From UBA9655 sp963704475 (GTDB taxonomy: Bacteria; Pseudomonadota; Alphaproteobacteria; UBA9655), in assembly GCA_963704475.1 (NCBI GenBank), contig OY969900.1:1054001-1118000 (forward strand): a stretch of DNA of 64,000 bases, in the 5' to 3' direction. The notes below the pieces were generated by a model. That model was not told the origin of the DNA and ran no database searches. It saw nothing but the letters and a program-made list of their open reading frames with translations. Below are positions 52,025 to 60,215 of this stretch, piece by piece; the first letter of the stretch is position 1; the number at the start of each line of letters is the position of its first letter. Position numbers and translations under genes: made by a program.

Positions 52025-52288
52025 AAGCTGCAACTCCCTTGCTTAGAAAATATGAATACTACTGAGCGTTTAGATATAATTTCCTTGTTATTGCGCATAT
52101 CCCAAGAATACCACGATCAGCTTGAGAGAAATCCTAATCTTATCAAGTATTTTGCAACTGATGTATTACCTCTTTTGGAAGGTATGCATTCTAATGAACG
52201 TATAGAGTTTTATTGTGGTCTCCTCTATGAATTCAATGATCTTCAAAAAATCATTAGTCATGTAATACCATTTATAAAAAATAGTTAG
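52025..52288 (+). pseudogene. Out-of-frame continuation of the PLL-repeat gene
   Basis: Downstream of the stop, one frame reads LLEAATP and another continues as CLENMNTTERLDIISLLLRI... FATDVLPLLEGMHSNERIEFYCGLL, i.e. further PLL-type units. An ATG-initiated frame of 78 codons (52052-52288) could be translated on its own, but its last codons read into the end of the insertion sequence. Best seen as the broken tail of the upstream gene. Confidence 0.65.
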
Positions 52289-52848
52289 CATAATTTAGCC
52301 CAGCTTCGCTGACAAAGGGACGCGATTTCATTTGGATTTTTTATCCATGTATTCCAAGCTTTACAGGCAATATCTGCTATTTCTTCGGTTGATTGATAGA
52401 CTCGATTATTAAAGAATCTGTCTTTAAGAACCCTCCAAACTGACTCTTGTGCATTTAACTCAGGAGAATAAGGAGGTAGATAAAGAATGCTGATATTCTC
52501 TGGAATTCGAAGCAACTGATTGATATGCCAACCTGCTCGGTCCATAACGATTACTCCATGCTTTCCGATCGGAATATGAAGAGATATTTCTTCCAAATGA
52601 AGTTGCATCGCCTCTCCATTTGCAGTTGGGGCAATAATGGCAGCTGCTGTCTGCGCTTCAGGACAAATAGCTCCAAAGATGTATTGGTACATAAACTGTT
52701 GTTGCCTAACAACGCGTGGTCTTGTGCCCTTTTGCGCCCACAGGCGACTCAAAGATCCCTGTTGTCCTATTCTGGTTTCATCTTGGAACCAAACCTGCAC
52801 TTTATCCAAAGGGGTCCCCTCTGGAATGGCTTCTAAAACAAGTGAGCT
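52285..52848 (-). CDS. IS630 transposase, DDE catalytic part (second frame)
   Basis: DDE_3-type endonuclease half: VWFQDETRIGQ (first Asp), VIVMDRAGWH (second Asp), LYLPPYSPELNAQESVW (Glu). It has an ATG at 52809, but the frame extends upstream to overlap the end of the helix-turn-helix frame near 52850, where a run of six A (AAAAAATGA) allows a +1 (or -2) slip. It is probably made as a fusion with the upstream frame. Complete catalytic residues suggest the element may still be active. Confidence 0.8.
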   Translation of the reverse strand, partial: SSLVLEAIPEGTPLDKVQVWFQDETRIGQQGSLSRLWAQKGTRPRVVRQQQFMYQYIFGAICPEAQTAAAIIAPTANGEAMQLHLEEISLHIPIGKHGVIVMDRAGWHINQLLRIPENISILYLPPYSPELNAQESVWRVLKDRFFNNRVYQSTEEIADIACKAWNTWIKNPNEIASLCQRSWAKLC

Positions 52849-52852
52849 AAAC

Positions 52853-53344
52853 TCATTTTTTAAAAGAATCTTGGAGATTTTTATCTGCCTTAGGGTGAAC
52901 CGACCTTGCTGTAATCCAGGAATATCCTAATCGATGCAACAGGGGATATATGCCTGATAGGCCGTACTCCACTTTAAATTTCGATTGAATAAGACCCCTT
53001 ATGTCTTCGGCTCTTAAGCGCCCACCTTTTAAAGAGTCCGTAAGGCCCGCAATCTCATCTTTGAGCTGAACCTCATCAAGAGCAGAAAGCTTTGAGTTCC
53101 GCCCTCTGCCTGGACGAATTGATAGCAAGCTATCAATACCTCCTTCCGCATATAAATGGATCCACTCTCTAATCGTGTATTCCGTTTTCAAAAGCAATGA
53201 GGCCGTTTCTTTTACGCTCTTACCTTCCTGAATATACCGGAGAGCCAGCAGCCTCAGCCCTTGTTTCTTCTGGCCATGAGTTTTGTATAGAGCCTTAAAA
53301 TCTTCTTTCTCAAAGTACTGGGGGAGATGGAGGGGACGTGCCAT
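52853..53344 (-). CDS. IS630 transposase, DNA-binding part (first frame)
   Basis: 163 residues with two helix-turn-helix segments of the transposase N-terminus: LLALRYIQEGKSVKETASLLLKTEYTIREWIHLY and GGRLRAEDIRGLIQSKFKVEYGLSGIYPLLHRLGYSW. Ends DSFKK-stop on an A-run that probably serves as the frameshift site into the catalytic frame. Confidence 0.8.
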   Translation of the reverse strand: MARPLHLPQYFEKEDFKALYKTHGQKKQGLRLLALRYIQEGKSVKETASLLLKTEYTIREWIHLYAEGGIDSLLSIRPGRGRNSKLSALDEVQLKDEIAGLTDSLKGGRLRAEDIRGLIQSKFKVEYGLSGIYPLLHRLGYSWITARSVHPKADKNLQDSFKK

Positions 53345-53410
53345 TTTCTGACCTTCTTGTTATTCCTGAAGATCAGTATATTATATCATCTAATTTTTGT
53401 AAATGGTATA

Positions 53411-53683
53411 AGAATTTTTAAGGATCGTGTCTCTCCCCTTTTAAAAAATATGGATTCTGCCCAACGTACAGATGTGACGCTTTTTATGCTTGTGCGTAAA
53501 CTCCAAGACATGTCTGATCAAGAAATTAATGATTGTATAAATGTTTTTAACACTGAGGTCTCTCCTTGTCTGAAGCAGCTACCTTCTGAGCTACGTGCAA
53601 GCGCAATAATCTCTATATCATTGAATTGTGCGGTCGATCAGATTGCTGAAAAAGCACCGGGTATTATTCAGTTTCTTGATTAG
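53411..53683 (+). pseudogene. PLL-repeat fragment beyond the insertion sequence
   Basis: Continues the repeat family: RIFKDRVSPLLKNMDSAQRTDV..., then VFNTEVSPCLKQLPSELRASAII... It has no start codon of its own outside the IS and is the 3' remnant of the gene split by IS630. Confidence 0.7.
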
Positions 53684-53784
53684 AGAGCCTATTCGGCATA
53701 TCTTTTAGCCTCACAAGAGCTTGCCCCTCTTGCCTCATATCCTCGTTTAGAGGTATAGGACATAAGAGACTCGGCCACCCTTTT

Positions 53785-54279
53785 ATGACATTTTTTATAG
53801 ACTCTCAAATGAAACTCCTGAGCTTTTTTTTACAGTGCATCCCTAGTTTCAGCGTTCTTTTTCTTATTATGGGGGGAAGTAACCTCTCTCTTGGGGGATA
53901 TCCTCTTCTACCCGCACTGTTTCTTACGGCCGTTTATTATTGGATTATTTTCCGCCCTGAAGCGCTTCCTGTGTGGGTTTTATTTGGGATTGGCCTTTTT
54001 TATGATTCTCTTATGGGGTATGATTTAGGGCTTTCCTCTCTCCTTCTTATGCTGAGTTGGTTTGCTGGACACTATAGCCGTCCCCTCTTTTTATCGCGTT
54101 ACTTTTACTTTGTTTGGGGAGCATATTGTTTGTATAGTTTTGTTTACCTGTTCCTGTATGGCCTGTTTATGGGGGGCGGATTCCCTCTTTTTGTTTCATG
54201 GATATACGGCGTTTTTTTGTATCCATCAATCGCATGGGGCTTAAGCATTCTTCACTTACGGCTACGTGCCTATGGCTGA
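53785..54279 (+). CDS. mreD: Rod shape-determining protein MreD
   Basis: Integral membrane part of the elongasome. 164 residues, five or six hydrophobic helices (PSFSVLFLIMGGSNLSLGG, LPALFLTAVYYWIIFRPEALP, VLFGIGLFYDSLMG), with the family's FRPE motif. A second ATG at 53809 may be the true start; neither has a good ribosome binding site. mreB and mreC are not upstream; the IS/repeat island is. It overlaps mrdA. Confidence 0.85.
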   Translation: MTFFIDSQMKLLSFFLQCIPSFSVLFLIMGGSNLSLGGYPLLPALFLTAVYYWIIFRPEALPVWVLFGIGLFYDSLMGYDLGLSSLLLMLSWFAGHYSRPLFLSRYFYFVWGAYCLYSFVYLFLYGLFMGGGFPLFVSWIYGVFLYPSIAWGLSILHLRLRAYG

Positions 54280-56065
54280 GCGAGAGAATACTCAATTTCT
54301 TCGCCGCACCCTTTGCCTAGGCATTTTTCAAATAAGCCTCGTACTTCTTCTTATTGGTCGATTGTACGTTCTTCAAATTCTTGATGGATCCCATTATCAT
54401 CTTTTGGCTGAGGGAAATCGCATCGCAACCCGTCCCCTTATCCCTTCACGAGGGCAACTTTATGATCGTAATGGAATCCCTTTGGCGCAGAACAAATCAA
54501 GCTTCCGCCTTGTTCTTCTTACAAATAAAAAAGATCATGTAAAAGAAACGCTTGAAACTCTGTCAAATCTTATTCCTTTCTCTGACGAAGAAAAAGAAGA
54601 GGCTCTTAAAATAATCCAGAAAAAAAGGGGACTTGATTCGCTCATCCTTAAAGATGAGTTGACGTGGCCACAAGTTTCCGCCCTTGAACTTCATGCAGCT
54701 GATTTGCCTGGCATTTCTGTAGAAGTGGGGGCTGTGCGCACTTATCCCTTCAAACAACAAGGCGCCCATCTTTTAGGCTACGTAGCGTCTCCTTCCGAAC
54801 AAGAAGAAGAGCATGACGCTATGCTCACAATTCCTGGCATCAAAACAGGCAAGAGCGGTCTTGAAAAATATTTTGAAACACGTCTCAGGGGAACGCCTGG
54901 GTATAGTGCTTTTGAGGTCAATGCAAAACGTAAAGTTGTACGTGAACTGAATCAAGTGCCTCCTGTTCCAGGAGAAGACATTCATTTAACCCTTGATGCC
55001 CGCTTGCAAACATACGCCCAAGATGTCCTGTCATCTTTTGAAAGTGCCTCTGCTGTGGTCATCGATATTCAAAATGGAGATATCCTTGCTCTTGTTTCTC
55101 ATCCCTCGTTTGATCCCAATCTTTTCCCCCAGGGAATTAGCCATAGAGACTGGAACGAACTGAGAGATAACCCCTTTGTGCCTATGACAAACAAAGTAAT
55201 TTCTGGCCTTTACCCGCCAGGATCCACTATTAAACTTTTTGTCGCTTTAGCAGCTCTTCAGGCGGGTGTTGTCGACAAAAATACGGTCATTAATTGCCCA
55301 GGACATATATGCGTTGGAGATCATAGGTTTCATTGCATGCATGTTCACGGACCCATCAATCTATCCCAAGCAATTGCTAGATCTTGCGACGTCTTTTTCT
55401 ATGAAATTGCTAAAAAAGTCGGCATTGACCGCCTGGCAATGTTTTTTCAAGAGATGGGGCTCGGCGCAGGGGGGATGGAAGACTTTCCTCATAGAAAAAA
55501 AGGCCTTGTTCCAACAAAAGAGTGGAAAGAGGCTCAAAAGCAAAGTCGTTGGACCGTCAGTGATACCATTCAAACAAGTATTGGGCAGGGCTATATGCTC
55601 GCAAGCCCCCTAGAACTCGCCGTTGCTGTTGCACGTCTTGTGCGAGGAGAAAAGCTTACGCCACGGCTTGAGGGGAGGGGTGCACTTTCTTTCGAAAAAC
55701 TGCCCTACAATAAGGATCACTTGAGAACCATCTTGAATACTATGATTCAGACAACAAATGACCCCCACGGGACGGCTTTCGCAAGACGTATCACAGTTGA
55801 AGGAATGGAAATGGCGGGCAAAACCGGAACAAGTCAAGTGCGCCGCATTACGATGGCGCAACGTCAAGCAGGTCAAACAAAAACGCACCACTTAGCCTGG
55901 AAATACAGAGAACATGGTCTTTTTGTAGGGTATGCTCCTATCGATAAGCCACGCTACGCTATTGCTGTTGTAGTTGAACATGCGGGGGGATCAGGGCTTG
56001 CTGTTCAAGCGGCTCGAGACATCTTACTCAAAGCCCAACTTTTGGAGAAAGAGGATCAATCATGA
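54272..56065 (+). CDS. mrdA: Penicillin-binding protein 2
   Basis: Transpeptidase of cell elongation, anchored by one N-terminal helix. 597 residues: dimerisation domain, then PPGSTIKLF (active-site Ser, about 318), SCDVFFY (SxN box) and KTGTSQ (about 517). ATG at 54272 (a GTG lies two codons earlier). It overlaps mreD by 8 bases and rodA by 4, giving a tight mreD-mrdA-rodA operon. Confidence 0.96.
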   Translation: MAERENTQFLRRTLCLGIFQISLVLLLIGRLYVLQILDGSHYHLLAEGNRIATRPLIPSRGQLYDRNGIPLAQNKSSFRLVLLTNKKDHVKETLETLSNLIPFSDEEKEEALKIIQKKRGLDSLILKDELTWPQVSALELHAADLPGISVEVGAVRTYPFKQQGAHLLGYVASPSEQEEEHDAMLTIPGIKTGKSGLEKYFETRLRGTPGYSAFEVNAKRKVVRELNQVPPVPGEDIHLTLDARLQTYAQDVLSSFESASAVVIDIQNGDILALVSHPSFDPNLFPQGISHRDWNELRDNPFVPMTNKVISGLYPPGSTIKLFVALAALQAGVVDKNTVINCPGHICVGDHRFHCMHVHGPINLSQAIARSCDVFFYEIAKKVGIDRLAMFFQEMGLGAGGMEDFPHRKKGLVPTKEWKEAQKQSRWTVSDTIQTSIGQGYMLASPLELAVAVARLVRGEKLTPRLEGRGALSFEKLPYNKDHLRTILNTMIQTTNDPHGTAFARRITVEGMEMAGKTGTSQVRRITMAQRQAGQTKTHHLAWKYREHGLFVGYAPIDKPRYAIAVVVEHAGGSGLAVQAARDILLKAQLLEKEDQS

Positions 56066-57189
56066 ATACTCCTATTCTTACCCCCTTCCTTCAAAAACTT
56101 TCTCAGCTAAATTGGGGCATTGTTTTCCTCATCTTTCTTATATCTTCAATTGGCTGGGGTCTGTTGATTTCAGCTGCAGGGGGAAGCTTCGACCCTTGGG
56201 CTTTCAAGCAAATGATTCGCTTTAGCGTGGGCGTTGTGATTATGCTGGCGATTGCTGTGACGGATCTAAGGTGGTGGTGTCAATTTTCCTATATTTTTTA
56301 TGGAATTTCCTTAGCTTTACTCTGTGGCGTTGAATTTTTAGGATTTATTGGGAAAGGGGCTGAGCGATGGATTGATCTTTATGTCATTCAGCTTCAACCC
56401 TCTGAATTGATGAAGATCGCCCTTGTGATGGCCCTTGCACGCTATTTCCATAGTCAATCCTTTCCCATTACATTCTCTAAACTTTTTGTTCCAATTTGTT
56501 TGATCTTGGCGCCCGTCATCCTCGTCTTACGGCAACCAGATCTTGGAACAGCAATGATTTTGCTTCTTATGAGTAGCATGATGTTTTTTGTAGCTGGTGT
56601 TTCTTGGAAAATATTTTTGGCGGGATTTATCGGTGGCGGTGCAACTCTTCCTCTTGCTTGGAGTTTCTTACATGATTATCAAAAAAAACGAGTTCTAACT
56701 TTTTTTGACCCTAGTCAAGATACACTTGGGGCAAGCTATCATATTACTCAATCAAAGATTGCTCTTGGATCAGGAGGATTTTGGGGCAAAGGATTTATGC
56801 AAGGAACACAAGCCTCGTTAAATTTTTTACCAGAAAAGCAAACGGATTTTATTTTTACCCTTCTCTGCGAAGAGTGGGGCTTTTTAGGGGGCACTTTCCT
56901 CATCAGCCTCTATGTCCTTTTAATCTTTTTATGTTTTCGCATTGTGCTGACAACCCTAAATACCTTTGGACGATATGTTGCCATTGGAATGACCATCACA
57001 TTCTTTCTCTATGTCTTTATTAATATTTCCATGGTCATGGGGTTATTGCCCATCGTGGGCGTGCCACTCCCCCTTGTATCTTACGGAGGAACGGCCATGC
57101 TAACGCTTCTCATGGGGTTTGGGTTTTTGCTAAACGTAGGCCTCCACCGAACGCTTAAGATCCCCCAAATCTCTATGGGCGTTTTTTGA
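56062..57189 (+). CDS. rodA: Peptidoglycan glycosyltransferase RodA
   Basis: SEDS-family polymerase that works with PBP2. 375 residues, about ten membrane helices: KGAERWIDLYVIQLQPSELMK, LRQPDLGTAMILL, and the C-terminal VGVPLPLVSYGGTAMLTLLMGFG hallmark. ATGA overlap with mrdA. Convergent with the next gene, their ends overlapping by 17 bases. Confidence 0.96.
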   Translation: MNTPILTPFLQKLSQLNWGIVFLIFLISSIGWGLLISAAGGSFDPWAFKQMIRFSVGVVIMLAIAVTDLRWWCQFSYIFYGISLALLCGVEFLGFIGKGAERWIDLYVIQLQPSELMKIALVMALARYFHSQSFPITFSKLFVPICLILAPVILVLRQPDLGTAMILLLMSSMMFFVAGVSWKIFLAGFIGGGATLPLAWSFLHDYQKKRVLTFFDPSQDTLGASYHITQSKIALGSGGFWGKGFMQGTQASLNFLPEKQTDFIFTLLCEEWGFLGGTFLISLYVLLIFLCFRIVLTTLNTFGRYVAIGMTITFFLYVFINISMVMGLLPIVGVPLPLVSYGGTAMLTLLMGFGFLLNVGLHRTLKIPQISMGVF

Positions 57190-57661
57190 GAGAACATAAA
57201 GATAAAGAAGTTCCCAACTTCATCAGACACTCTTTGAGTTCTGGGTCAGGGATGTGCTGCGTGTGGCCTTCAATCTGCTCCTTTTCTTGTTGAGACAAGA
57301 CAGGTAACACGTTGGGAGGAAGTTTTTGAGATGGGACAAGTCCATGAGTCATATATAATTTTGAGACAGCATTATAGCCAAAAAAAGTATTCACCCTCTC
57401 TAAGATCAAATCAGAAACAGAATGGAGAAGAAGAGACCCGGATGAAGTTACCGTTAAATGAAGCGTGCCCCCACTCCTCTGTCCCCTTGGAAAAGTGATT
57501 TTTTCTGGCAACGCAAGGCATGCAAATTTTTCTCCCACGATGTGAGACCACTGAGTCAAAATTTTACCTTCCATCAGGCCACGCGCTTTAAAAACGGGTT
57601 TTACAATCTTTTGCGTATAAAGCCCTAGGCGTGAGGGCAACCACTTGTTAGGATATCTCAT
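57173..57661 (-). CDS. DUF721/DciA-like protein
   Basis: 162 residues of the DUF721 family, which includes DciA, the replicative-helicase loader of many bacteria. Visible: VFKARGLMEGKILTQWSHIVGEKFACLALPEKITF and a KH-like TLHLTVTSSGSLLLHSVSDLILERVNTFFGYNAVSKL. I start at the ATG at 57661; an in-frame TTG at 57697 would add 12 residues. Divergent from mutY, a pairing common in alphaproteobacteria. Confidence 0.82.
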   Translation of the reverse strand: MRYPNKWLPSRLGLYTQKIVKPVFKARGLMEGKILTQWSHIVGEKFACLALPEKITFPRGQRSGGTLHLTVTSSGSLLLHSVSDLILERVNTFFGYNAVSKLYMTHGLVPSQKLPPNVLPVLSQQEKEQIEGHTQHIPDPELKECLMKLGTSLSLCSLKKRP

Positions 57662-57697
57662 AAGGTTAATTATAAGTTTTTGAAAGGCGAACGCCAA

Positions 57698-58648
57698 GTG
57701 TTTTCGAAAAAACTCTTAGCTTGGTATGATAAAAACCAGCGTCATCTCCCTTGGCGTGTAACACCCTCAAATCCGTATTACACGTGGCTCAGCGAAATTA
57801 TGCTGCAACAAACAACGGTTGCAACGGTCATTCCTTATTTTCACGCCTTTATTGAAAAGTGGCCAACGGTCCAAGACTTGGCGCGCGCTTCTTTAGATGA
57901 AGTATTAGTAGAATGGCAAGGCCTTGGGTATTATTCTAGAGCTCGCAATCTTCACAAAAGTGCTTCTCTCTTAGCCGATACGTTTCCTTCACGTGAAGAA
58001 GAGCTTTTAAAGCTCCCTGGCATAGGCCCTTATACAGCCGCTGCAATAGCCTCCATTGCTTTTGGTCAAAAAGCCGCTGCTGTTGATGGAAATGTTATCC
58101 GCGTTCTAAGTCGCTACTTTGCCATACAAGAAGTAAGCCCTATAAAACAAGTAACAGCAAAGCTCCTGGGCCATCTTCCTGAGAAACGCTGTGGAGATTT
58201 CACTCAAAGTTTGATGGAACTCGGGGCCCTTGTTTGTCAGCCAAAAAATCCAAAATGTTCCTCCTGCCCTCTTCAAAAAGACTGTAAAGCCTATGCATTA
58301 AAGCAAGTAGACCAGTTTCCCCTTAAACCCCTCAAACAAAAACTCCCCACCCGCTATGCAACGGCGTTTATCTTAAAGCGTGAAGATGGCGCGATTTTGC
58401 TGCGCAAACGTCCTCCTCATGGATTGTTAGGCGGAATGATGGAAGTCCCCACAACACCTTGGGAAGAGACCAAAAGTGAACAAAAGGGGCGCCTTGTTCG
58501 CCATACGTTTACTCACTTTCATTTGGAAGTAGACGTTCGGTATCATACTGATTTATCAGCTTTTGAAGGAACTTGGGTTCCTCCACAAGAGCTAAAGTAT
58601 TACGCGCTGCCAACGTTAATGAAGAAAATTTTACACCTTGAAACGTAG
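57698..58648 (+). CDS. mutY: Adenine DNA glycosylase MutY
   Basis: Removes A mispaired with 8-oxoG. 316 residues: FSKKLLAWYDKNQRHLPWR, EIMLQQTTVATVIPYF (catalytic Glu), the HhH LPGIGPYTAAAIASIAFG with the catalytic Asp in AVDGNVIRVL, a [4Fe-4S] loop CQPKNPKCSSCPLQKDC (C-x6-C-x2-C-x5-C), and a C-terminal Nudix-like 8-oxoG recognition domain (FILKREDGAILLRKRPPHGLLGGMMEVP). I prefer the GTG at 57698 with AAGGCGA upstream; a TTG at 57680 is possible. Confidence 0.95.
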   Translation: MFSKKLLAWYDKNQRHLPWRVTPSNPYYTWLSEIMLQQTTVATVIPYFHAFIEKWPTVQDLARASLDEVLVEWQGLGYYSRARNLHKSASLLADTFPSREEELLKLPGIGPYTAAAIASIAFGQKAAAVDGNVIRVLSRYFAIQEVSPIKQVTAKLLGHLPEKRCGDFTQSLMELGALVCQPKNPKCSSCPLQKDCKAYALKQVDQFPLKPLKQKLPTRYATAFILKREDGAILLRKRPPHGLLGGMMEVPTTPWEETKSEQKGRLVRHTFTHFHLEVDVRYHTDLSAFEGTWVPPQELKYYALPTLMKKILHLET

Positions 58649-58683
58649 ACGTAGATTTATGCTTTTATAAAATAAAAGACGGG

Positions 58684-59001
58684 CTACTTTGTACTCGTGT
58701 TTTTGCTTTTACACTCTCCATGCTTAATAGACCCATCCCATTCACAGGATTTGTGATTAAAGCAAGCATGGTATGCTTTTGTATGATATCGATCTGCACA
58801 TCTTTCAAAATCAGCAGGTGTCATCTCATTGCATTCCTTAGTAATTTCGTCCTCCCTTTCTTTGTTTATTTCCTTACAAGGATCCGACGTACTAGGATTT
58901 GTATTCATCGCCATACTAGGATTTGCATTCATCATAAAGATGCTCGTAATAAGCAGCATGAGTCCCCTGTTACCCCATAATGTGTTTGTTCTGCTAATCA
59001 T
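58684..59001 (-). CDS. Small secreted Cys-rich protein
   Basis: 105 residues: a signal peptide ending near PSMAMNTN, an Asn/Pro/Ser linker and a Cys-containing domain (six cysteines: DPCKEINK, KECNE, RCADRYHTKAYHACFNHKSCEWDG, GECKSK) with a spacing that suggests disulfides. Small direct repeats (ANPSMAMNTNPSTS) cover the cleavage region. No family recognised; the third Cys-rich exported protein in the window. Confidence 0.6.
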   Translation of the reverse strand: MISRTNTLWGNRGLMLLITSIFMMNANPSMAMNTNPSTSDPCKEINKEREDEITKECNEMTPADFERCADRYHTKAYHACFNHKSCEWDGSIKHGECKSKNTSTK

Positions 59002-59243
59002 TTTTATGCCTTTCTATTGGTTAGGTTTGCGATTAATATAGACAACTCTTATATATTTATATATAATTTATTGTCGTTTTTCTTAAATTTTTCTTAAGAT
59101 TCTAAAAAATATTTTTCAAGAAAATTTACTAGCAGCATTAAACGAAACCCTCATTAGATAGAAGAGCTACGAAGCACTTTTTTCTTGTAGGGAAAGGAAG
59201 AATAAGGGAGAAAGAGAGTCACAACGTAGAGTGTGGATCTTAT

Positions 59244-60215
59244 ATGACAAAAATATCCCCCAAAATACCTCTTATTATGGATTGTGACCCAGGGCTTGAT
59301 GATGCCATTGCCCTTCTGCTTGCGATGGCCTCCGTGGAGGAGATTGACCTTCTAGGCATAACGACTGTCGTTGGAAATGTTCCCTTAATTTACATTCAGG
59401 AAAATGCGCGCCGAATTTGTGAATTGGCGGGCCGCAAGGATATGAAGGTTTACCAAGGCTGTCCCCGTTCTTTATTTGGAAGAGGGTCGTCTGTTGATGA
59501 CACCCATGCGGCTCATATCCATGGAGAAACTGGATTAGGAGAGTGGAAGTGTCCTTCTCCCACTATGGCGCTTCAAACCCACCATAGTGTCAATTTTATT
59601 ATTGAAACTCTTTTGAATGCTACTCATCCCATCACTCTCGCTCCCACAGGACCTCTCACAAACATTGCCTGTGCTCTGATTATGGACCCTCGGATTAAAG
59701 AGAAAATCGAAAAAATTGTCCTCATGGGGGGTGCCATGGGCCTTGGGAATATTACCCCAACGGCTGAATTTAATTTTTACTTCGATCCCCACGCAGCCCA
59801 CGTCGTCTTTACCGCAGGCGTTCCCATTGTGATGATGGGGCTTGATGTCACGCGCCAAACCATAGTGTCAGAGACATGGCTGCAAGTAATTGACGCACTC
59901 AAAACACCTGTGTCTCGCGCTGTTGTCGATATGCTCTCTTACTACCATCGTCCTGATGCTCTCTTTGAGCCCGGCATGACAAGGGGCGTGCTCCATGACC
60001 CCAATGTCATCGCATACCTTCTTAAACCAGACCTGTATAAAGGACGCCCTGTCTATGTCGAGATTGATGTCTCGCCGACAATTATGGCGGGCCATTCAAC
60101 AGTCGATTGGTACGGTAAACTGGGCAGGACGCCAAATGCCTACATGATGAACGAAGTCGATATGCATGGCTTTTTCGATCTTTTAACAGAACGATTGGGG
60201 CGGTATAAAATCTGA
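59244..60215 (+). CDS. Nucleoside hydrolase (IunH/Rih type)
   Basis: Hydrolyses the N-glycosidic bond of ribonucleosides for base salvage. 323 residues: MDCDPGLDDAIALLLA (Ca-binding Asp cluster, about 13-28), TNIACAL, VLMGGAMGLGNITPTAEFNFYFDPHAAHVVF and the active-site His region YYHRPDALFEPG. Its stop overlaps the ATG of the following alanine racemase by one base, implying one transcript. Nucleoside salvage suits a host-dependent cell (inference). Confidence 0.9.
   Translation: MTKISPKIPLIMDCDPGLDDAIALLLAMASVEEIDLLGITTVVGNVPLIYIQENARRICELAGRKDMKVYQGCPRSLFGRGSSVDDTHAAHIHGETGLGEWKCPSPTMALQTHHSVNFIIETLLNATHPITLAPTGPLTNIACALIMDPRIKEKIEKIVLMGGAMGLGNITPTAEFNFYFDPHAAHVVFTAGVPIVMMGLDVTRQTIVSETWLQVIDALKTPVSRAVVDMLSYYHRPDALFEPGMTRGVLHDPNVIAYLLKPDLYKGRPVYVEIDVSPTIMAGHSTVDWYGKLGRTPNAYMMNEVDMHGFFDLLTERLGRYKI

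Larger units (their letters stand above)
52268..53406 (-). mobile_element. IS630-family insertion sequence
   Basis: About 1139 bp with terminal inverted repeats CCATTTATAAAAAATAG and CCATTTACAAAAATTAG (15 of 17 match), flanked by TA on both sides (52266-52267, 53407-53408), as expected for IS630/Tc1-type TA targets. It carries a two-frame transposase. It sits inside the degraded PLL-repeat gene. Confidence 0.85.
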
